DNA of 64,000 bases from Mesorhizobium sp. 65-26 (GCA_001899205.1 MKVL01000035.1:1-64000); one strand, 5' to 3'. Shown: positions 51,806 through 61,940, counted from the first letter of the stretch. Notes: generated by a model not told the origin, from the sequence alone. A program made the numbers and translations.

Positions 51806-52522
51806 GTGAAATCCGATACGCACATACTGATCGTCGACGACGACAAGGGAATTCGCGACCTGCTGCAGGAATTCTTCCAGAAGCGAGGCATGCGCGTTTC
51901 GGTAGCGGCCGACGGAACCGAAATGGAGACGTTGCTGCGCCGCACGCAGGTCGACCTCATCATTCTCGACGTCATGCTGCCCGGCAAGAGCGGGCTGGAG
52001 TTGTGTCGCGACATTCGCGCCCAATATTCGACGCCGATCATCATGCTGACCGCCGTCACCGAGACGACCGACCGAGTCGTCGGCCTTGAGATGGGCGCGG
52101 ACGACTACGTGCCCAAGCCCTTCGATCCGCGCGAACTGCTCGCCCGCATCCGCGCGGTGCTGCGCCGCAACGGCGCCGCCGAGCCCAAGCGCCCGAGCAC
52201 CAAACAGATCTACCGTTTCGCAGGCTGGACGATGGACTGCGCGCGCCGGCGGCTGACGGCGCCGGACGACGTGCGAGTCGAGCTCACCATGGCCGAGTTC
52301 AACCTGCTGCAGACCTTCGTCAAGAGCGCGCAGCGCGTGCTGACCCGCGAGCAATTGATCGAGCTGTCGGGCGGCGACGCCGACTACAGCTTCGACCGCA
52401 GCATCGACATCCTCGTCAGCCGCCTCCGGCGCAAGATGGAGGATGACCCAAAGACCCCGAAACTCATCCTCACGGTGCGCAGCGGCGGCTACCAGTTCCT
52501 GCCCGAGACCACCTCCGAATGA
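51806..52522 (+). CDS. OmpR-family response regulator
   Basis: A 238-residue regulator with a receiver domain (about 1-120; acidic pocket D11/D12, phosphorylation site D55 in LIILDVMLPG, K in VPKPFD) and a winged-helix DNA-binding domain (about 140-235) ending VRSGGYQFLP. The start is GTG at 51806 with AGGG about eight bases upstream; a GTG at 51776 is the alternative. It overlaps the kinase gene by four bases, so the two form a unit. Target genes are unknown. Confidence 0.93.
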   Translation: MKSDTHILIVDDDKGIRDLLQEFFQKRGMRVSVAADGTEMETLLRRTQVDLIILDVMLPGKSGLELCRDIRAQYSTPIIMLTAVTETTDRVVGLEMGADDYVPKPFDPRELLARIRAVLRRNGAAEPKRPSTKQIYRFAGWTMDCARRRLTAPDDVRVELTMAEFNLLQTFVKSAQRVLTREQLIELSGGDADYSFDRSIDILVSRLRRKMEDDPKTPKLILTVRSGGYQFLPETTSE

Positions 52523-53928
52523 GACGCCTGCTGCCGCAAACCCTGCCCGTCTGGGTTCTGCTCATCGTCATCGCCGGCCTCCTGATCAGCCAGGTCGCGA
52601 CCCTCTATATCGTCTCGCGCGACCGTGCCGCCGCCAACGACGTCGTCGACCTCTACCGGCTCAACGACCGTGCCTATTCGCTGGTGCAGCTCATGCACGC
52701 GGCAACGCCGGAGGAACGCAAGCTCACCGCATCGGGATTGTTCGACCCGACCTACGCAGTCACCGTCTCCGACACGCCGGCCGTGACCTCCTCGATCGCC
52801 GGCGACGACGAATTGGCCGAACTCGAGGATATCCTCGTCGGCCGGCTGTCGAAATTCGGCGTCACCGACGCCCGCGTGCGGCGCGATCCCGCATCGCAGG
52901 ACACCGACGAGCCCGGCAGCTTCACCAACGGCCCGGACGCGGGCCAGGTCGAGCGCGATCTGCTGGTGCTGGCGGCCGATTTCGCGCAGAGCGACAAGCT
53001 GACCGCCTCCTTGCGTTTCGCCGACGGCCAGTGGCTGAATTTCACCGAGCCGATCACGCCGGCAGGACCGATCCTGAGCTTCAACAGCGTGCCGCTCTAT
53101 TCGCTCATCGCCGGCCTGATCGTGGTTATGTCGATCTGGTCGCTTCGCCGCGTGACCGCGCCCTACCGGATGATGGAAACGGCGGTCAAGCGGATCGGCA
53201 ACGACCTGAAGAGCCCGCCTATACCCGAGACCGGCAGCCGCGAGATCCGCGCCGCGGCCAAGGCGATCAACTCGATGCAGGCGCGTCTGCTCGAACATGT
53301 GGAGGATCGCGAGCACCTGGCGGCGGCGCTGGCACACGACCTGCGCACCCCGATAACCAGGATGCGGCTGCGGCTCGAACTGCTGCGCAACTCGGCCGTG
53401 CGCGAAGCGCTGGCGCATGACCTCGCAGATGTCGAGGGCATCGCCAGTTCCGTCATCGATTTCGCCACCTTCGAGGTGACCGAGGAGAAGGCCGAGCGGA
53501 TCGATTTCTGGTCATTGGTGGAATCGATTGCCGACGGCTTCGAACAGGTGTCCTTCGAGAACGATGAGACGCGCTCGCGCGGCCTGATCTGCATCGCCCG
53601 CCCAGTGGCGCTCAAGCGCTGCGTCACCAATCTGGTGCAGAACGCGGTGACTTACGGCAAGCGCGCGCATCTGAGCCTCGGCAAGTCGGATCACACCATC
53701 ACCCTCACCATACGCGACGAAGGCCCCGGCATACCCGCCGCCCAGATCGACGCGGTCTTCGGATCGTTCGTGCGGCTGGAGCAGTCGCGCAATCGTCAGA
53801 CCGGTGGGCTCGGCCTCGGCCTCAGCATCGCCCGCTCGATCGCTCGTGCCGCCGGCGGCGAGATCAGCCTGAAGAACCACCCCGAGGGCGGCCTGCTGAC
53901 CCAGCTCACGCTGCCGCTCGCGGCATAG
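52519..53928 (+). CDS. Sensor histidine kinase (HAMP, HisKA, HATPase)
   Basis: A 469-residue membrane kinase: helix 1 (about 11-34), periplasmic sensor (about 35-193), helix 2 (about 194-212), HAMP (about 213-265), HisKA with H273 in LAHDLRTPITRM, and HATPase domain with NLVQNAV, DEGPGIP and GGLGLGLSIAR. Its ATG lies in the regulator stop (ATGA). The sensor domain is not recognised. After the stop, the gap 53929-54090 carries a second copy of TAGAGCGATTCC (53989-54000). Confidence 0.94.
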   Translation: MRRLLPQTLPVWVLLIVIAGLLISQVATLYIVSRDRAAANDVVDLYRLNDRAYSLVQLMHAATPEERKLTASGLFDPTYAVTVSDTPAVTSSIAGDDELAELEDILVGRLSKFGVTDARVRRDPASQDTDEPGSFTNGPDAGQVERDLLVLAADFAQSDKLTASLRFADGQWLNFTEPITPAGPILSFNSVPLYSLIAGLIVVMSIWSLRRVTAPYRMMETAVKRIGNDLKSPPIPETGSREIRAAAKAINSMQARLLEHVEDREHLAAALAHDLRTPITRMRLRLELLRNSAVREALAHDLADVEGIASSVIDFATFEVTEEKAERIDFWSLVESIADGFEQVSFENDETRSRGLICIARPVALKRCVTNLVQNAVTYGKRAHLSLGKSDHTITLTIRDEGPGIPAAQIDAVFGSFVRLEQSRNRQTGGLGLGLSIARSIARAAGGEISLKNHPEGGLLTQLTLPLAA

Positions 53929-54090
53929 AGCACTCCGCAGCCTGACAGGAACATTTGGCGTCGCAAAACTGCTTCAAAAGCAAATAGATAGAGCGATTCC
54001 AACAATTCAGTCAGAACAGAGCCGCTCCAGGAAATTCGACTTGGGAATCAGGCCCGCGTTGAAATGGACTTCACGTCGCGCTGTGCGGCC

Positions 54091-56214
54091 TCAAAAAGCC
54101 TTGCTCAGCCTGACCTGCCCTCGGGCGGTGAAGGCGTTGTCACTGCCGTAGCCGACCTCGAAACCGGTATCCAGCGTCATGGCATGGCCGAGGGCCGCCG
54201 TGACGTCGGCGCCGGCAAAGCCGCGCAGCGCCGTCTTCTGGCCGCCGGAGGCGAACGAGATGTCTTGTCCCAGCAGCGTGGCCGACACGTCGCCGCCGGT
54301 CTGGGCAATACCGTCCAGGCCAATCCGCAAGGTGGTCTGCCAGGCCTGGGTCGGCGTCGTCACAGTGGGCATCGCCAGCGCCAGTTGCCCGCGCACATCG
54401 AACACATGGACGTTGCGCCGCGCGACCGTGAGATCGGCATCGGAACCCTCTTCCGTGTAGCCGCCGAGGAACAGGCCGGCGTAACGCAGCCTTACGCTCG
54501 GCATCAGCGTGCCCAGGGAAACCGGAAGCCGCGTGCCGAGCGTCAGGGCCGGGCTGATGAAGGTGCCGTTGAAGTCCGCCCGCGCCGTCTCGATGCCGCC
54601 GAGCACCAGATTGTTGGCGACACGGCGACTGCTGCGCTCTTCGAGCACGCCAGCGGTGAAGGACAGATTGGCGAAGTGCTGCCCTGAGTCATAGCCGAGA
54701 TAGCCGCCCGCGAACACGCCGTGCTGGGTGATGTCCTGCGCGTTGTCGTCAACCTCGGTCGTCCCGGTGGCGGCCCCCACGAACACGCCGCCCAGGAAGC
54801 CGTCATCCGAGCGCTTTTCGACACCGGCGGCGATGCCGCCAAGCGCCTGGCTGAAACCGGCCGCCGCGCCCGAAGCGCCCTGGGAACGAACTCCGCCGAA
54901 TGCCGCCAGCCACGCATCCGGCCCGGAACGCTGCCCGAGTACATCGTCATGAGGCACGGTAAGGCGCTTCTCGACGACGCCGGCCACAGCGTCCGTCAGA
55001 TCTTCGACGAACGGCGCGGCGCTGGCGAAGCCGGTGACGTCGACCACCGCAACGGTGTTGCCGCTGGTGACGAAGGGGCGCCCTCCGGTCAGGATGGTCT
55101 GCGGGAGCCCGCTTCCCGAAAAGGTCATGATCGCGTTCAGCCCCGGCCCGAAGCTCACCGTGTTGGAGGAGCCGGTAAAGGCGATGGAACCTTGGATAGC
55201 CGTGCCCCCAAGGAGGTTCAGCGTCCCGTTGGACGAACCGAAAGAGATCGCCGCGCCCTGATCGTTGAACACCTGGCCGGAATTGGTGATGACAGCATTG
55301 GTTCCTTGCGCCGTGATGCTGACGGAACCCGCGCCGCTGACGATGACCGAACCGGTGTTGGTGATCGTCGCGTTTCCATACAGGGTGACGATGCCGGTGC
55401 TGGCGGTACCGGAAGCGCTGACCGCGCCGGAATTGACGATGACGATGTCGTTGCCGCCGGCACCGATGGCCGTGGCGGCCAACCCGGAAACCGCTATCGA
55501 TCCTGAGTTGGTCAGTTGCAGGCCATCGTTCAGGGGCCCGTTGCTTCCCCACAAAATCCCCGAGGCGGCCTCGCCAATGGCCTCTATGGAGCCGCTGTTT
55601 GAAACGGTCAGGTCGGACTTGTCGCCGATTATGGCCACTGACGCCGTGCCGGAAACACCGATGAAGCCACGATTGTCGACATTGGCGCCGACGCCATCGC
55701 TGATGATGCCGAACGTTGCATTATTGCCCACGGCCTCGATCGACTGGGTGTTGACGATCCTGGCGTTGTTACCGGCCGCCACGATGCCGATCGACCCGTC
55801 GCCGATCGTAAGGAAAGAACCGTTGTTGACGATGTTCGCATCGGCGCCGCTGGACTGAACGCCGATCGACCCGCTGCCCGCGCCGTAGATCAAGCCATTG
55901 TTGATGATGGTTGCGTCGTCGCCCTGCGAATTCACATCAGAGACATTGCCGCCAAATGTCCCTATCCTTCCGGAATTGGTCAGGTGCTGGCCGCCATTGA
56001 GCATCTGCACGGCGTTTTCGCCGGCGTTGAATGTCTCGATCGTCCCGCCCGATGTGACAGTTCCAACGTCACCGGCATTGTTCATCGTCTGCTGGCCGGC
56101 GGTCTGGCCATTGCCGATGGTGAAACTCTGTGAAAATGCGGGACCGCCATAAGACAGCGCGACCGCGAAAACCGTGGCCGCCAGCTGGGTCCCTTTGTAT
56201 GGCGTGGGTTTCAT
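54091..56214 (-). CDS. Autotransporter with beta-barrel domain
   Basis: A 707-residue type V secretion protein. Signal peptide (about 1-28, ends AFSQS), a passenger of about 350 residues with a repeating pattern of VNSGSI/ITNTGSV-like units as in a beta-helix, and a C-terminal autotransporter barrel (about 430-707) ending VRLSKAF with the terminal phenylalanine. About a dozen repeat units are visible between residues 85 and 330. No protease or lipase motif is seen in the passenger, so adhesin-like is the best guess. It is a single gene. Confidence 0.88.
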   Translation of the reverse strand: MKPTPYKGTQLAATVFAVALSYGGPAFSQSFTIGNGQTAGQQTMNNAGDVGTVTSGGTIETFNAGENAVQMLNGGQHLTNSGRIGTFGGNVSDVNSQGDDATIINNGLIYGAGSGSIGVQSSGADANIVNNGSFLTIGDGSIGIVAAGNNARIVNTQSIEAVGNNATFGIISDGVGANVDNRGFIGVSGTASVAIIGDKSDLTVSNSGSIEAIGEAASGILWGSNGPLNDGLQLTNSGSIAVSGLAATAIGAGGNDIVIVNSGAVSASGTASTGIVTLYGNATITNTGSVIVSGAGSVSITAQGTNAVITNSGQVFNDQGAAISFGSSNGTLNLLGGTAIQGSIAFTGSSNTVSFGPGLNAIMTFSGSGLPQTILTGGRPFVTSGNTVAVVDVTGFASAAPFVEDLTDAVAGVVEKRLTVPHDDVLGQRSGPDAWLAAFGGVRSQGASGAAAGFSQALGGIAAGVEKRSDDGFLGGVFVGAATGTTEVDDNAQDITQHGVFAGGYLGYDSGQHFANLSFTAGVLEERSSRRVANNLVLGGIETARADFNGTFISPALTLGTRLPVSLGTLMPSVRLRYAGLFLGGYTEEGSDADLTVARRNVHVFDVRGQLALAMPTVTTPTQAWQTTLRIGLDGIAQTGGDVSATLLGQDISFASGGQKTALRGFAGADVTAALGHAMTLDTGFEVGYGSDNAFTARGQVRLSKAF

Positions 56215-56414
56215 TCCGCCCCTTGCGCCCGAATAGGCAACGCTAGGATTCTGCGCCCGGCACAGGCCAAAGGCAAGGCTGCGGCAGCCACGCTCTCATG
56301 CGCGCCTGCCACTGTGGATTATTAGCAACACCTCATTTCCCGCCGACTTCAGGACTGCCCGGTCCGATGGCCGGTGGATCGCGGCCATCATTCGCGCAAC
56401 GCTGCGGAGAACGC

Positions 56415-57596
56415 CTACCGCCGCAGCACCGCCGACAGCACATCGCGGATGCCGATGGCGCCGACGAAGCGCGACTGGTCGTCGAACAGCGCCACCGGCG
56501 CGGTCTGCGAGCGATGCATGGCCAGCATGACCGTCTTCAGCGGCGTGCCGGGATTGGCCCAGAACACCTGCGCCGCTTCCTCGGACTGGGCCTCGACGTC
56601 GGCGCAGGAGACCCACACGGCAGGCTTGCCGTCGCGCTCCGCCGCCGCCACCAGCCCATGGTCGTCGATCTTGAAGCGCGTCGTCTTGCGCCGGTCGAGC
56701 CACACCCAGCCGTTCTCGCCCTGCTCCAGGTCGCGGCGGTCGCGCATGACGTTCCATGCGGTCAGCACCGACAGCGGATTCACATTGGCGATGAAGTCGC
56801 GCACATAGTCGTTGGCGGGACGCAGCACGATGTCCTCGGGCGCACCCGTCTGCACGATGCGCCCGCTTTCCATGATGGTGATGTGGCTGCCGATCTTGAG
56901 CGCTTCCTCGAGGTCGTGGCTGACGAAGATGATGGTCTTCTTCAGCTCGGCCTGCAGCATCAGAAGTTCGTCCTGCAGCTTGGTGCGGATTAGCGGATCG
57001 AGCGCCGAGAACGGCTCGTCCATCAGCAGGATCGGCGCCTCGGTGGCGAAGGCGCGCGCAAGGCCGACGCGCTGCTGCATGCCGCCCGACAGCTCGTGCG
57101 CGTATTTCTTCGACCACTGGTCGAGATGAACCAGCTTGAGCTGACGCTGCACGCGCTCCTTGCGCTCGGCATCCGGCACGCCGGCGAGCTCGAGGCCGAA
57201 GCCGACATTTTCCTCGACCGTGCGCCACGGCAGCAGGCCGAACTGCTGGAACACCATAGCCACCTGCTTCTGCCGCAGCCGGCGCAAGGTGGCGTCGTCG
57301 CAGGTGACGACGTCGACCGTGCGATCGCCGTCCTTCACCAGCACCTGCCCGCGCGAGACGATATTCAGCCGATTGACGGCCCGAAGCAGCGTCGACTTGC
57401 CTGAGCCCGACAGCCCCATCAGCACCGAGATCTCGCCCTCGTGCACGGTGAGGCTGGCGCCGGCGCAGCCCAGCACATTGCCGGTCTTCTCGAGGATTTC
57501 GGCACGCGTCGCGCCGGCGTCTATCAGCGCCAGCGACCCAGCCTGGTCGGCGCCGAAGACGATATCGACATTCCTGAAATCGACGGCGACGGTCAT
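56415..57596 (-). CDS. choV: Choline ABC transporter ATP-binding protein
   Basis: A 393-residue ATPase with Walker A GLSGSGKST, signature LSGGMQQR, Walker B LLMDEPFSALD and H-loop VSHDLEEA. The N-terminal extension with DAGATRAEILEKTG before the ABC domain is typical of ChoV. A C-terminal CBS-like part (about 290-393) follows, as in ProV-type ATPases. Its ATG overlaps the choW stop by four bases. It ends the choXWV operon. Confidence 0.93.
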   Translation of the reverse strand: MTVAVDFRNVDIVFGADQAGSLALIDAGATRAEILEKTGNVLGCAGASLTVHEGEISVLMGLSGSGKSTLLRAVNRLNIVSRGQVLVKDGDRTVDVVTCDDATLRRLRQKQVAMVFQQFGLLPWRTVEENVGFGLELAGVPDAERKERVQRQLKLVHLDQWSKKYAHELSGGMQQRVGLARAFATEAPILLMDEPFSALDPLIRTKLQDELLMLQAELKKTIIFVSHDLEEALKIGSHITIMESGRIVQTGAPEDIVLRPANDYVRDFIANVNPLSVLTAWNVMRDRRDLEQGENGWVWLDRRKTTRFKIDDHGLVAAAERDGKPAVWVSCADVEAQSEEAAQVFWANPGTPLKTVMLAMHRSQTAPVALFDDQSRFVGAIGIRDVLSAVLRR

Positions 57597-58447
57597 TTCT
57601 TGCCTCCAACGCCGATGCGGGTCATGCGGTCAAGCACGATGGCGAGCACCACGATGGCAAGGCCGGCTTCGAGCCCGAGGTCGATCTTTCGCGAGCCGAG
57701 GGCGCGGTTGATTTCGGTGCCGAGGCCGCCGGCGCCGATCAGGGCGGCGAACACCACCATCGACAGCGACAGCATGATCGATTGCGTCAGGCCGGCCATG
57801 ATGGTGGGCAGGGCCGACGGTAATTCCACCTTCCACAGCAGCTGCCGCTTGGTGGCGCCGAACGCCTCGCCGGCCTCGATGATCGCCTTCGGCACCGACA
57901 CCACGCCGAGATGGGTGAGCCTGACCGCCGTCGGGATGACGAAGATGATGGTGACGATGAGTCCCGGCGCATTGCCGAGGCCGAACAGCGTCAGCACCGG
58001 GATCAGGTAGACGAAGGTCGGCAGCGTCTGCATCAGGTCGAGCACCGGCAGCATCACCCGGTAGACCTTCGGCTTGTGGGCCGCCCAGATGCCGAGCGGC
58101 ACGCCGATCGCCATCGCCATCGCGGCGGCGGCCACGACGAGCACCAGCGTCTGCACCGTCTGCTTCCACAGGTTCTGGTTGATGATGAAGATGAGGCCGA
58201 TGAAGACGCCGAGGGCGAGCGGCCGCGAGCGCTGAAGAAGCCAGGCGACGACGGCGATGACCAACGCCAGCAGCACCGGCGGCACCATGAGCAGGATGTT
58301 GACCAGCCCGTCGAGGATGAAATTCAGGCCGTTGGAGAAGGCCCGGAAGATGGTGTCGAAATTATCGGTGAGGAAGCCGAAGAAGGCCTTCCCCCAAAGG
58401 CCGATCGGAATCTTGTGATCGACCATGAATTGCGAAATCGGATCCAT
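57593..58447 (-). CDS. choW: Choline ABC transporter permease
   Basis: A 284-residue inner-membrane permease of the ProW type, with about six or seven transmembrane segments and the EAGEAFGATKRQLLWKVELP coupling loop split around 205-224. The ATG at 58447 starts at MDPISQF; the frame runs further upstream without similarity. choX lies 140 bases upstream with a hairpin in between (58525-58554). Confidence 0.93.
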   Translation of the reverse strand: MDPISQFMVDHKIPIGLWGKAFFGFLTDNFDTIFRAFSNGLNFILDGLVNILLMVPPVLLALVIAVVAWLLQRSRPLALGVFIGLIFIINQNLWKQTVQTLVLVVAAAAMAMAIGVPLGIWAAHKPKVYRVMLPVLDLMQTLPTFVYLIPVLTLFGLGNAPGLIVTIIFVIPTAVRLTHLGVVSVPKAIIEAGEAFGATKRQLLWKVELPSALPTIMAGLTQSIMLSLSMVVFAALIGAGGLGTEINRALGSRKIDLGLEAGLAIVVLAIVLDRMTRIGVGGKK

Positions 58448-58521
58448 CTCGCCCCTCTTCTGTTGCCGCCGCCCCTCGCCCGGCACGTTGCCGACGCAAG
58501 CATATCTTGTCACAGCATATG

Positions 58522-58554
58522 AAAAAGGGCAGCCCTTTCAACGGTGCTGCCCTT
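58522..58554 (-). terminator. Hairpin between choX and choW
   Basis: Arms AAGGGCAGC (58525-58533) and GCTGCCCTT (58546-58554) pair over nine bases, loop 12 bases. On the minus strand TTTTTC follows. It has the form of an intrinsic terminator that must let some transcription through to choW and choV. Confidence 0.75.
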
Positions 58555-58587
58555 CCTCCATCCGGCGATGCCGGATGCGAAGCCGGC

Positions 58588-59523
58588 TCAGCCGCCGAGC
58601 GCCGTCTTGACCGCCGCCGCCGCGTCGCCGCCGTCGAAGGTGGTCACGCCGGCAATCCACGGCTTGACCGCGTCCGGGTTCTTCTTCAGCCAGTCGGTCG
58701 CCACCGTGTTGGGGTCGCCCCCCTTCAGGATGGCGTCCATCATCTGGCCTTCCATGTCGAGGTTGAACTTCAGGTTAGCGATGAACTTGCCGGCGTTCGG
58801 GCACTCGGTCATGTAGCCCTTGCGCACGTTGGTCGAGACGGTGGCGGCGCCGAAGCCGCTGTCGCCCATGCCGTCGAGATAGGTGATCTTCATGGCGCCC
58901 ATCACCGGATGCGGCGTCCAGCCGAGGAAGGCGATCCACTCATTGCTCTTCATCGACTGCTCGGCCTGCGTCAGCATGCCGGCCTCGGAGGATTCCACCA
59001 GCTCGAAGCCCGCGAGATTGTCCTTCGGGTTCTTGATCATGTCGAGGATGATGCGGTTGCCGTCATTGCCGGCTTCGATGCCGTAGATCTTGCCGTTGAA
59101 CTTGTCCTTGAACTTGCCGAGATCGGTCAGTGTCTTGACGCCGGCATCCGCCACATAGGTCGGCACGACGATGCCGTAGCCGGCGCCGGCGAGGTTCTGG
59201 CTGACGGTCTCGACCGAGCCATCGGCGGTGTAGTCCTTGATGTCGTTGGTCATCGACGGCATCCAGTTGCCGAGGAAGACGTCGAGGTCCTTATTCTTGA
59301 GCGAAGCGTAGGTCACCGGCACGGAGAGCTGGATCACCTTCGGCTCGTAGCCCAGCGCGGTGAGCAGCACCGAGGCCAGGCCGGTCGTGGCCTGGATGTC
59401 GGTCCAGCCGACGTCGGACAGGCGCACCGCCTTGCAGCTTGCGGCATCGCCGGCATAGGCAGCGGTCGTGGACAGAAGCGCCGCCAGGCCAAGGCCGGCG
59501 ACGAAGGATTTCATACGCGACAT
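58588..59523 (-). CDS. choX: Choline-binding periplasmic protein
   Basis: A 311-residue binding protein with signal peptide about 1-24. From memory, the choline site of Sinorhizobium ChoX uses W43, D45, W90, Y119, N156 and W205. Here W40, D42, W87, Y116, N153 and W202 sit at the same spacing, all shifted by three. This supports choline (or acetylcholine) as the ligand over glycine betaine. ATG at 59523 has GGGAG eight bases upstream. It leads choXWV. Confidence 0.96.
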   Translation of the reverse strand: MSRMKSFVAGLGLAALLSTTAAYAGDAASCKAVRLSDVGWTDIQATTGLASVLLTALGYEPKVIQLSVPVTYASLKNKDLDVFLGNWMPSMTNDIKDYTADGSVETVSQNLAGAGYGIVVPTYVADAGVKTLTDLGKFKDKFNGKIYGIEAGNDGNRIILDMIKNPKDNLAGFELVESSEAGMLTQAEQSMKSNEWIAFLGWTPHPVMGAMKITYLDGMGDSGFGAATVSTNVRKGYMTECPNAGKFIANLKFNLDMEGQMMDAILKGGDPNTVATDWLKKNPDAVKPWIAGVTTFDGGDAAAAVKTALGG

Positions 59524-59756
59524 GAACTTTCTCCCATTGCGATTTCTGCGGCAAAGCGAAGTCACGGTTCTTGCGCCCGCCTTGTTTCGTCAGCCAAACA
59601 CCATTTTGATGCGGTTTCAAGCGGCGCCACATCACGATCAACGGCGCGCACTGGTCAGCCAGCGACATGCCGGTTCTTTCCTGCCGGGCGGCTTTTTTGG
59701 TGGACGGAGGCGGCGCCCCCTCCCCCCTCGATGACATGTCGGCTTAAAAGAGCGCC

Positions 59757-60368
59757 ATGGCCAAGCTCTACTTCAACTACGCGACCATGAACGCCGGCAA
59801 GACCACGATGCTCTTGCAGGCTTCCTACAATTACCGTGAGCGCGGCATGACCACCATGTTGTTCGTTGCCGGCCACTATCGCAAGGACGATGTTGGCCTG
59901 ATTTCCTCGCGCATCGGCCTGGAATCGGATGCGGAGATGTTCCGGGATGGCGACGATCTCTTCGCCAGGGTCGCCGAGCACCACGAGCACACGACGGTGC
60001 ATTGCGTTTTCGTCGATGAGGCGCAGTTCCTCGAGGAGGAGCAGGTCTGGCAGCTTGCCCGCATCGCCGACCGCCTCAACATTCCCGTCATGTGCTATGG
60101 GCTTCGCACCGACTTTCAGGGCAAGCTGTTCTCCGGGTCCCGGGCACTACTGGCCATCGCCGACGATTTGCGCGAGGTGCGCACGATCTGCCGATGCGGC
60201 CGCAAGGCAACCATGGTGGTGCGCCTCGGCGCCGACGGCAAGGTGGCAAGGCAGGGCGAACAGGTGGCGATCGGCAAGGATGTCTATGTCTCTCTATGCC
60301 GTCGCCACTGGGAGGACGAGATGGGCAGAGGAGCGCCCGACGACTTCATCGGCTTCGCGCGGGGCTGA
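59757..60368 (+). CDS. tdk: Thymidine kinase (type II)
   Basis: A 203-residue kinase for thymidine salvage. The P-loop variant TMNAGKTT is at residues 10-17, FVDEAQF about 83-89 as Walker B, and the zinc lasso cysteines lie in CRCGRKA and SLCRRHW. It is a single gene between the choline operon and the glycosyltransferase; the 233-base gap before it holds no called feature. Confidence 0.96.
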   Translation: MAKLYFNYATMNAGKTTMLLQASYNYRERGMTTMLFVAGHYRKDDVGLISSRIGLESDAEMFRDGDDLFARVAEHHEHTTVHCVFVDEAQFLEEEQVWQLARIADRLNIPVMCYGLRTDFQGKLFSGSRALLAIADDLREVRTICRCGRKATMVVRLGADGKVARQGEQVAIGKDVYVSLCRRHWEDEMGRGAPDDFIGFARG

Positions 60369-60437
60369 GCCGATGGCGATCGCTCCCATCCCTGGCCACG
60401 ATCCGCCCGGTGCCGGCGATCGACTGCGTGGCCGGCG

Positions 60438-61637
60438 ATGAGGATCCTCCAGTTCACCCTCGACAACCCGTTCCCGCCCATTTCCGGCGGCGAGATCAGG
60501 AACGCCCTCAACGCGCGGGCACTGGCCGGCCTGGGCGAGGTGCTGAACGTCCACTTCGCCGGCCGGCCTGCAACAGCCCTGCCGCCAAACGTCCGGCAGC
60601 GGCTGATCGAAGCCGCGCGCGGCCGCGTGCCGTGGCAGCGGCGCAGCCCCCACCCGACCATCCACGTCCTTCCCGATGACGAACTGGCCGAGGCGACCAC
60701 CATCTGGAAGGACTTCGCCCCAGACCTCGTGATGGTCGAGGACATCGCGCTGTCCCAGCTCCTGACCCTGGCGGCCAAGCATGGCGGGCGCACGGTCATC
60801 GACATGCACAACATCGATTCGCGCACCACCGCCGATCGGCTCCGCTCCATGCCGCTGTGGCGAAGGCTGCGGCGCTTCCATACCCATCGCCACAAGAACG
60901 CGCTGGCGCGCCAGGCCGACATCGTCGCCGGCAGGCTGGCCGACCAGGTCTGGGTCTGCTCAGAAACCGACAGGGCGGCGCTGCTTTTGCTCGGCCCGGT
61001 CGCCGACATCAGGATCATCGCCAATCCGATCCCGGATGAGACGGTGCTTTCGCTGCCGATCACGCCGGCGCGCTACGCCCGGCTCGACCTCTGCTTCATC
61101 GGCCATCTCGGCTACTTCCCCAATGTCGACGCGGTCCGGCAACTCGGCCGCAAAATGGTTCCCCGACTCGCCGCGGCGGGCCGCGAATGGTCGATAACCG
61201 TGGCCGGCAAGAACCCGCTCGAAACGGTCCGGCAGTTCTGCGCCAGCCACGGCCTGCGCCTGGTGGCCGACCCGCCGCGCCTGCCCGAACTGCTGGCGGC
61301 CGCTGGCTACGCGCCGATGCCGCTGCGCTATGGCGGCGGCACGCGCATCAAGGCTCTGGAGGCAATGGCCGCCGGCCTCGTCGTCTGCGCCACGCCCAAG
61401 GCCGTCGAGGGGCTGGGGCTGCAATCGGGCCTGCATTACCTGGCCGGCCGCGACGCTGACGACCTGGCCGGGCAGATTGTGACGCTCGCGGCGCGGCCCG
61501 AACAGGCCGTCGAAATGGCGACCGCCGGCCGCGCCTTCGTTCAAGAGCACCACATGCCGGAGGTGATCGAGGCCGGCATCCGCCAGGCTGTCAGCGCCAT
61601 CACCCCCGCGAGCGGCAGCCCCACGGGCAGGTCCTGA
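60438..61637 (+). CDS. GT4-like glycosyltransferase
   Basis: A 399-residue GT-B fold enzyme. The N-terminal GGEIRNALNARAL and the C-terminal donor-site segment GGGTRIKALEAMAAGLVVCAT followed by VEGL are typical of family 4 enzymes. No signal peptide is seen. The acceptor and sugar donor are unknown, and no polysaccharide genes are adjacent. It may be co-transcribed with tdk, 69 bases upstream, only by chance of position. Confidence 0.88.
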   Translation: MRILQFTLDNPFPPISGGEIRNALNARALAGLGEVLNVHFAGRPATALPPNVRQRLIEAARGRVPWQRRSPHPTIHVLPDDELAEATTIWKDFAPDLVMVEDIALSQLLTLAAKHGGRTVIDMHNIDSRTTADRLRSMPLWRRLRRFHTHRHKNALARQADIVAGRLADQVWVCSETDRAALLLLGPVADIRIIANPIPDETVLSLPITPARYARLDLCFIGHLGYFPNVDAVRQLGRKMVPRLAAAGREWSITVAGKNPLETVRQFCASHGLRLVADPPRLPELLAAAGYAPMPLRYGGGTRIKALEAMAAGLVVCATPKAVEGLGLQSGLHYLAGRDADDLAGQIVTLAARPEQAVEMATAGRAFVQEHHMPEVIEAGIRQAVSAITPASGSPTGRS

Positions 61638-61940
61638 GCCGGCTTCGCGGCACCACTAGATCAGCGCCAAGTGGAACCGGCAGATGTAATACAGTAGCGG
61701 CTAAACAAAGCCGAGCGAGCGGCATACGCGCACCATCTGATCGCCGGGCGTTCCAGTCTCGGCTACCGCCGCGCGGTGCGCTAGTCACGCCATGATCATG
61801 GTTGCACTATCCTTCAAGGTCGAAGCCCGTCTTTTTGTTTTCGCCTCGCCTCGGGTCCCACATCTTTCAATCGTCCGGACCTCCACATATATTCGCGGCG
61901 GTTCGCAACAAGCGACCTGATGCCGAGCGGGGAGGCCATG
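61638..61940. other. 303-base gap before the coiled-coil gene
   Basis: No gene, tRNA or clear terminator seen. The last 150 bases are less GC-rich and probably hold the promoter of the 61941 gene. An ATG at 61920 is in frame with it. Confidence 0.4.
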
